Below, piece by piece: positions 1 to 5,540 of a stretch of 5,540 nucleotides of DNA (its first letter is position 1; each line of letters opens with the position of its first letter). The stretch lies in the NCBI GenBank assembly GCA_041485125.1, contig JBGPIT010000340.1, forward strand, positions 1-5,540, in the 5' to 3' direction. This DNA is from JBGPIT01 sp041485125 (GTDB lineage Bacteria > Desulfobacterota > Binatia > UTPRO1). The notes beneath the pieces are model-generated. The model was not told where the DNA came from. It worked only from the letters and a program-made list of their open reading frames with translations, and searched no databases. The translations under genes were made by a program, and so were the position numbers.

Positions 1-199
1 CTACACCACGCTCGGCCGCATCAACACCTTCGTCCACGGTCGCGACGCAGCGGGCGAGACCTACACCATCCAGATCATCTTGTTCGTCACGACACTCGAT
101 GAGTACACGCGCCAGAAGGGCCTGCCGCTCGATGCCAGCCCGCCGACACCCGTCCCCGCCTCACCGGAGCCGGCAGCATCGGCGACGTCAGCGCGCTGA
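1..199 (+). CDS. C-terminal end of an unrecognised protein (5' end outside window)
   Basis: The reading frame starting at base 2 is open from the window edge to a TGA at 197-199 and gives 65 residues. Nearly all its codons end in G or C, as expected for a real gene in this genome, while the neighbouring plus-strand frames do not show this, so I take it as coding. The visible part begins YTTLGRINTFVHGRD and continues with a beta-rich stretch (ETYTIQIILFVTTLDEY). It ends in a low-complexity tail rich in Pro, Ala and Ser, which looks like a disordered C-terminus. I do not recognise a family and see no catalytic motif. It converges on rsmI, with 21 bp between the two stop codons, so it is not part of the nuo transcript. 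Function unknown; confidence is in its being coding. Confidence 0.65.
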   Translation, partial: YTTLGRINTFVHGRDAAGETYTIQIILFVTTLDEYTRQKGLPLDASPPTPVPASPEPAASATSAR

Positions 200-211
200 G
201 CCGACGTCGCC
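181..211. terminator. Inverted repeat at convergent gene ends, possible bidirectional terminator
   Basis: The sequence ggcgacgtc (181-189) is repeated as its exact reverse complement gacgtcgcc (203-211), giving a 9-bp G/C-rich stem with a 13-base loop. The loop includes the TGA of the plus-strand gene and an 8-base palindrome (agcgcgct, 190-197). The right arm lies in the 21-bp gap between two convergent stop codons, where a shared terminator is expected. Neither strand has a T-run after the stem, so it is not a classical intrinsic terminator. It could be a Rho-assisted or 3'-end-stabilising hairpin, or chance in GC-rich DNA. Confidence 0.35.
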
Positions 212-220
212 CCAGCGGCG

Positions 221-1099
221 TCAGCACTCCCGTTCGGCGCCACCCAGGACTGCGAGCGCCAAGCGGTAAACGGAGCGCCGGTTGAGCCCGCGCTCACGCG
301 CGAGCGCGGTGGCGAGGTCGCGGACGCTCTCGCCGGCCTCGCGCCGCCGACGGATCTCGGTCTCGAGTCCGTTCGCCGCATCAGCGCCGACGTCCCCTCG
401 CGGCCGTCCCGAGTCGTCGCTCTCCGCGGCGCCGGCGACGCCGATCACCACCTCGCCCTTCGTCACCAGCGACGCCGAACGCTGCGAGAGCGCGAGGAGA
501 TCGTCGCGTACGATCTCCTCGTGCAGCTTGGTGATCTCGCGGCCGATCGCCGCCCGCCGCGAGCCGAACGCTTCTGCCATGTCGGCAAGCGTCACCGCGA
601 GGCGGCGACCCGCCTCGTAGAAGATCAGCGTGCGCGCATCGCTTTTCAGCGCCGCGAGTCGGCGCCGGCGCTCGGAGGTCCGCTTGGGAAGAAAGCCCTC
701 GAACGCGAATCGATCGGTCGGCAGCCCGGAGACGGGGAGGAACGCGGTGATCGCAGACGGGCCCGGCACCGGGACGATGCGGATCCCCGCCGCGATCGCT
801 CTCTCGACGAGCCGGTAGCCAGGGTCGGCGATGCCGGGAGTGCCGGCGTCTGAGACCAGTGCGATGTTGCGACCGTCGAGGAGCTCGCGCACCAGGGCAG
901 GCGCCCGGGAATGCTCGACCGCGTCGTAGTAGCTCCGCAGCGGCCGACGGATACCCAAATGCTCCAGCAACCGCCCGGTCCGCCGCGTGTCCTCGGCGGC
1001 GACCAGGTCGACCTCACGCAGGACGCGCACGGCGCGCGCCGTCACGTCCTCCAGGTTCCCGATCGGCGTCGCGACCAGATAGAGCACTCCGTCTGCCAT
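221..1099 (-). CDS. rsmI: 16S rRNA (cytidine(1402)-2'-O)-methyltransferase RsmI
   Basis: This 292-residue cytoplasmic enzyme is expected to use S-adenosylmethionine to methylate the 2'-OH of C1402 in the decoding centre of 16S rRNA. Family landmarks, in order: LYLVATPIGNLEDVT (6-20), AAEDTRR (34-40), LVSDAGTPGIADPG (81-94), VPGPSA (111-116), GFLP (135-138), GREITKLHEE (186-195) and KGEVVIGV (214-221). A C-terminal helical tail (about 245-285, with SVYRLAL) matches the small helix-turn-helix-like domain that ends many RsmI proteins. Length is normal for the family. The ATG at 1097-1099 is the first possible start after an in-frame stop at 1109-1111; no Shine-Dalgarno is visible, and a GTG at codon 5 is a less likely alternative. 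Two usually conserved spots differ: SYYDAVE (56-62), where relatives have an HN pair, and FYEAGRRL (160-167), where relatives have a Pro- or Thr-His-Arg. It lies 74 bp after nuoN on the same strand and may share its transcript. The assignment is firm; full activity is inferred. Confidence 0.95.
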   Translation of the reverse strand: MADGVLYLVATPIGNLEDVTARAVRVLREVDLVAAEDTRRTGRLLEHLGIRRPLRSYYDAVEHSRAPALVRELLDGRNIALVSDAGTPGIADPGYRLVERAIAAGIRIVPVPGPSAITAFLPVSGLPTDRFAFEGFLPKRTSERRRRLAALKSDARTLIFYEAGRRLAVTLADMAEAFGSRRAAIGREITKLHEEIVRDDLLALSQRSASLVTKGEVVIGVAGAAESDDSGRPRGDVGADAANGLETEIRRRREAGESVRDLATALARERGLNRRSVYRLALAVLGGAEREC

Positions 1100-1173
1100 C
1101 GGCGACGATCATCGCGCAGTCGGCGAGGGGGAGCCAGGACCGCGCCGCGGCTCTCGTGCGGTGGCGCCGGCGC

Positions 1174-2691
1174 TCAGCCGATGAAGAAGCGCGCCGAGCG
1201 ATCGGCAAGATCGAAGACGGGCGCCCAGTAGATGCCGAGGATGAGCGTCGGGAGCGCGAGGAAGTAGAGGAGGTACGCGTTGTGGCTGTCGAGGACGACG
1301 ACGCCCTCGTCGCCGGTCGGCATGTCGAGGAACATCGTCCGCACGATGCGGGCGTAGTAGTAGAGCGCGACCAGGCTGTTGAGTAGACCCACCAGGGCGA
1401 GGAAGTAGAAGTGCTCCTTCACCACGGCCGCGAAGAGATAGAACTTGCCGATGAAGCCGACGAGCGGCGGCAGACCGGCGAGCGAGAAGAGAAACACCGC
1501 CATTGCCACCGCCGGCACCGCGCCGCCGCGCCACGCCAGGCCGCGGAAGCCCTCGATGTCCTCACGTCCCGTCGAGTTGGCGACGATCATCACCACCAGG
1601 AACGCGCCCAGGTTCATCAGGTAGTACGTCACCAGGTAGAAGAGCATCGCCCGTAGGCCCTCGTCGTTCAGCACGACGAAGCCCATCAGCACGTATCCGG
1701 CGTGCGCGATGCTCGAGTAGGCGAGCAGACGCTTCACGTTCTGCTGGCTGAGAGCTGCCAGGTTGCCGAGCGTCATCGTCGCCATGCAGATGACGAGCAT
1801 GAGCTGCGGCCAGTCGACGCCGGCGAGAAAGCGCCAGTCGCCACCGTCGGTTGCCTGCGAGAGCCCGGGGTAGAAGAGCCGCATCATGATCGCGAAGCCG
1901 CCCGCCTTCGAGCCGACCGAGAGGAACGCCGTCACCGGAATCGGCGCGCCCTGATAGACGTCGGGTGCCCACATGTGGAACGGCACCGACGCGATCTTGT
2001 AGCCGAAACCCGACAGGATCAGCAGCAACGCGATGAAGACGGTCAGGGGATTGGCCGTGCCCTGCGTCAGCGCGGCGTTGATCTGGACGTAGTCGAGGCT
2101 GCCGGCGACGCCGTAGAGCCAGCTCATCCCGTAGATCATCGTCCCCGACGCGACGCCGCCGTAGATCAGGTACTTCAGCGCCGCCTCGCCGGAGCGCCGA
2201 TTCCGCCGCAGGTACCCGGTCAGGATGTACGAGGTGAGGCTCACGAACTCGAGCGAGAGGTACGCCATCAAGAGGTTCGCGGCCGACGCCATGTAGAGCA
2301 TGCCGACCGTCGAGGCGAGGACCAGGCCGTAGTACTCGCCCTCGTTCGCTTGCCGCACCTCGTTCGAGCCGAGCGACATCCACACCGTCGCGAACGCGGC
2401 GAGGACGAGGATGATCTTGAAGAACACCGCGAAGTCGTCGATCACGACCATCCGTGAGTAGAGCCAGCCCTCCCCCCAGCCGAAGAGACCCTGCACCAGC
2501 CACTTGTCGGTGAGCGGCACCCGGAAGCCGATCGCGGCGATCAGCGCGAAGGCGCAGCCGAAGAGCGCGATCGTCCCGAGGTGCTCCTTCCGCCGCACGA
2601 CCAGGTCGGCGAGGAAGACGAGGATCGCCGTCCCGATGAGGATCAGCTCGGGGTACGAGTAGGCGAGGCTCTCGACGTTGGAGAGATTCAT
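1174..2691 (-). CDS. nuoN: NADH-quinone oxidoreductase subunit N (NuoN)
   Basis: This is an antiporter-like membrane subunit of complex I, one of three that translocate protons when electrons pass from NADH to quinone. It has 505 residues and is hydrophobic almost throughout, with about 14 predicted membrane helices, the usual size for the family. Residues matching the known proton-path charges are present: E148 in LMAYLSLEFVSLTSY (TM5), K232 in GYKIASVPFHMWAPD (TM7), K262 in VGSKAGGF (TM8) and K416 in VGFIGKFYLF (TM12). The motif NVKRLLAYSSIAHAGY (318-333) is typical of the family. The ATG at 2689-2691 gives an N-terminus leading directly into the first helix (YPELILIGTAILVF). No strong Shine-Dalgarno precedes it; nuoM ends 10 bp upstream, so coupled translation is likely. 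It is the last nuo gene here, and rsmI follows. Confidence 0.97.
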   Translation of the reverse strand: MNLSNVESLAYSYPELILIGTAILVFLADLVVRRKEHLGTIALFGCAFALIAAIGFRVPLTDKWLVQGLFGWGEGWLYSRMVVIDDFAVFFKIILVLAAFATVWMSLGSNEVRQANEGEYYGLVLASTVGMLYMASAANLLMAYLSLEFVSLTSYILTGYLRRNRRSGEAALKYLIYGGVASGTMIYGMSWLYGVAGSLDYVQINAALTQGTANPLTVFIALLLILSGFGYKIASVPFHMWAPDVYQGAPIPVTAFLSVGSKAGGFAIMMRLFYPGLSQATDGGDWRFLAGVDWPQLMLVICMATMTLGNLAALSQQNVKRLLAYSSIAHAGYVLMGFVVLNDEGLRAMLFYLVTYYLMNLGAFLVVMIVANSTGREDIEGFRGLAWRGGAVPAVAMAVFLFSLAGLPPLVGFIGKFYLFAAVVKEHFYFLALVGLLNSLVALYYYARIVRTMFLDMPTGDEGVVVLDSHNAYLLYFLALPTLILGIYWAPVFDLADRSARFFIG

Positions 2692-2702
2692 GCGGCCCGC
2701 AT
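2688..2702 (-). other. Four-codon ORF bridging the nuoM stop and nuoN start
   Basis: Read on the minus strand, the nuoM stop overlaps an ATG (TGATG). That ATG opens the frame Met-Arg-Ala-Ala and closes at a TGA that overlaps the nuoN ATG (ATGA). A ribosome finishing nuoM could therefore restart on this mini-frame and be released exactly on the nuoN start. The geometry is read directly from the sequence. A role in coupling is inference, and a ribosome could equally scan the 10 bp directly. Confidence 0.3.
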
Positions 2703-4222
2703 CAGCGCAGCGCGACGCCGACGCCGGGCGCCGCCGTCAGCACGATCTTGTTGAGGTTCACCAGCGAGGTGTTGATCAGGTCGAGGATCGCGTGCGGGTA
2801 GACGCCGAGGATGATGACGATCGCGGCGAGCGGCACCAAGGTCACGAGCTCGCGCGCGTTGATCTCGGGAAGGCCGAGATACTTTTCGTTCGGCGCGCCG
2901 AGATACACGCGCTGCATCGTCCAGAGCATGTAGCCCGCGGTGAGGACGACCGCGCTCGCCGCGACGGCCGTCAGGCCCGGGTACTTCTGCCAGGCGCCGA
3001 GCAGGACCAGCACCTCGGAGATGAACGCGGAGAGGCCGGGGAGGCCCATGGCGGCGAAGAACGCGAGCGCCGTCACGCCGGTGTAGACGGGCATGATCCC
3101 CGCGAGCCCGCCGAAGCCGTCGATCTGACGGTGATGGGCGCGGTCGTAGATCACGCCGACGAGGAGGAAGAGCATCGCCGTCACGGTGCCGTGGTTGAAC
3201 ATCTGCAGCACCGCGCCGTTGATCCCTTGCGGCGTGAACGCCGACATCCCGAGCATCACGTAGCCCATGTGGCTGATGCTCGAGTAGGCGACGAGCTTCT
3301 TCAGATCCTTCTGCGCCATGGCGCAGAGCGCGCCGTAGATGATGTTCCAGGTGCCGAGCGCGGCGAGGAACCAGAAGGCGAGGTCGGCGGTCGCGACCGG
3401 CAGCATGCCGAAGTTGATGCGCAGGATGCCGTACGTGCCCATCTTCAAGAGCACGCCGGCGAGGATCACGGAGATCGCGGTCGGCGCCTCGACGTGCGCG
3501 TCGGGGAGCCAGGTGTGGAACGGGAAGGCGGGGATCTTGATCGCGAAGCCGATGAAGAGCGCGAGCCAGAGCAGGTGCTGCATGCCGAGGCCCCAGAAGA
3601 CCGGCTGCGTACCGTAGGTCCCGCTCTGCGCCATCAGCTGGGTCATGTCAAAGGTGTGCGGCTCGTTCGAGAAATAGAGGACGAGCATCGCGATCAGCAT
3701 CAGCACGCTGCCGGCGAGGGTGTAGAGGAAGAACTTGATCGCCGCGTACTCGCGCCGCGGTCCGCCCCAGATGCCGATGAGGAAGTACATCGGCAGGAGC
3801 ATGACCTCCCAGAAGATGTAGAAGAGAAAGAAGTCGAGGGCGACGAAGACGCCCATCATGCCGGCGTCGAGCAGGAGGAAGAGCGCGAAGTAGCCCTTCA
3901 CGCCCTTGTCGATCCCCCACGAGGCGAGGACGCAGATCGGGCACAGCAACGCGGTCAAGAGGATCATCGAGATGCTGATGCCGTCGACGCCGACGAAGTA
4001 GTTGATGTTGTAGGACGCGATCCACGGCACGCGGGTGACGTACTGGAAGGCCGTCGCGGCGCGGTCGAAGTGCTCGAAGAGCCAGATCGCCATCACGAGC
4101 GGCGGCAAGGTGAACCCGAGCGCCACCTGCTTGATCAGCGCATCCGATCGCGACGGCAGGCAGAGGATCACCGCCATGCCGGCGACCGGCAGGAAGGTCA
4201 TCCACGTGAGTATGTGATCCAT
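2702..4222 (-). CDS. nuoM: NADH-quinone oxidoreductase subunit M (NuoM)
   Basis: This is the middle antiporter-like proton-pumping subunit of the complex I membrane arm, between NuoL and NuoN. It has 506 residues, matching the family's usual length, and about 14 membrane helices. Key residues are in place: E139 in FYIFWEVMLLPMYFLIGIWG (TM5), K229 in FAIKIPAFPFHTWLPDAH (TM7), K260 in LLKMGTYGILR (TM8) and E403 in SAFISEVLVLLG (TM12). A Glu at that last position, rather than the Lys of NuoL and NuoN, is diagnostic of NuoM. KDLKKLVAYSSISHMGYVML (305-324) and FNHGTVTAMLFLL (342-354) are further family motifs. The ATG at 4220-4222 has a GGAGA ribosome site 8 bases upstream. It lies 22 bp after nuoL and 10 bp before nuoN, all one strand, consistent with one operon. 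No truncation or frameshift is seen. Confidence 0.98.
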   Translation of the reverse strand: MDHILTWMTFLPVAGMAVILCLPSRSDALIKQVALGFTLPPLVMAIWLFEHFDRAATAFQYVTRVPWIASYNINYFVGVDGISISMILLTALLCPICVLASWGIDKGVKGYFALFLLLDAGMMGVFVALDFFLFYIFWEVMLLPMYFLIGIWGGPRREYAAIKFFLYTLAGSVLMLIAMLVLYFSNEPHTFDMTQLMAQSGTYGTQPVFWGLGMQHLLWLALFIGFAIKIPAFPFHTWLPDAHVEAPTAISVILAGVLLKMGTYGILRINFGMLPVATADLAFWFLAALGTWNIIYGALCAMAQKDLKKLVAYSSISHMGYVMLGMSAFTPQGINGAVLQMFNHGTVTAMLFLLVGVIYDRAHHRQIDGFGGLAGIMPVYTGVTALAFFAAMGLPGLSAFISEVLVLLGAWQKYPGLTAVAASAVVLTAGYMLWTMQRVYLGAPNEKYLGLPEINARELVTLVPLAAIVIILGVYPHAILDLINTSLVNLNKIVLTAAPGVGVALR

Positions 4223-4230
4223 GCGAAAGG

Positions 4231-4235
4231 TCTCC
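4231..4235 (-). promoter_or_regulatory. Shine-Dalgarno site for nuoM
   Basis: On the minus strand, GGAGA stands 8 bases before the nuoM ATG, inside the 22-bp gap after the nuoL stop. This is good spacing and supports the chosen nuoM start. nuoN and rsmI lack a comparable site. Confidence 0.7.
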
Positions 4236-4244
4236 GGTTCCGCG

Positions 4245-5540
<1,296 letters not shown>

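Noticed and set aside
61..381. A 106-codon minus-strand frame across the junction of the plus-strand gene and rsmI
   Set aside because: It overlaps two better-supported genes on both sides. Its product is Ser/Ala/Arg-rich with no recognisable motif.
1142..1173. Possible hairpin between nuoN and rsmI (6-bp arms at 1142-1147 and 1168-1173), with the palindrome gcgccggcgc at 1164-1173
   Set aside because: Short arms, a 20-base loop and no T-run. Such matches are expected by chance in DNA this GC-rich, so I do not call a terminator.
1562..2503. A 313-codon minus-strand frame inside nuoN
   Set aside because: Arg-rich low-complexity shadow product in a different frame from the clear NuoN protein.

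Overview
This is a G+C-rich bacterial window (about two thirds G+C by eye). It carries the distal end of a complex I (NADH:quinone oxidoreductase, nuo) operon on the minus strand, followed on the same strand by an rRNA methyltransferase gene. The C-terminal end of an unrecognised plus-strand gene faces it from the left edge. The nuoL-nuoM-nuoN order, the high GC and strongly G/C-ending codons fit a Gram-negative-like bacterium, perhaps an uncultured Proteobacteria, Myxococcota or Binatota-type lineage. The window contains no taxonomic marker, so that placement is a weak inference.

Layout, in plus-strand coordinates: (1) 1-199, plus strand, last 65 codons of an unrecognised protein with a Pro/Ala/Ser-rich tail. 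(2) 181-211, a perfect 9-bp inverted repeat over the end of that gene, in the convergent junction with rsmI. (3) 221-1099, minus strand, rsmI, the 16S rRNA 2'-O-methyltransferase for C1402. (4) 1174-2691, minus strand, nuoN. (5) 2702-4222, minus strand, nuoM. (6) 4245-5540, minus strand, the C-terminal 431 residues of nuoL, whose start lies beyond the right edge. No non-coding stretch exceeds 74 bases. I see no RNA genes, mobile elements or CRISPR arrays.

Transcription on the minus strand runs nuoL > nuoM > nuoN > rsmI. The three Nuo proteins are the antiporter-like proton-pumping subunits of the membrane arm of complex I. All the key charged residues that lie in the window are present, so the complex looks functional. 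NuoL and NuoM are separated by 22 bp, with a good Shine-Dalgarno for nuoM. NuoM and NuoN are separated by 10 bp, with a stop/start arrangement suggesting translational coupling. rsmI follows nuoN after 74 bp with no convincing terminator and may be read through from the nuo operon.

This is mostly ordinary core metabolism and I found no credible new system. The points most worth a second look are an RsmI with two altered family motifs, a 26-residue tandem repeat in the C-terminal region of NuoL, a four-codon ORF linking nuoM to nuoN, and the hairpin at the convergent gene ends.
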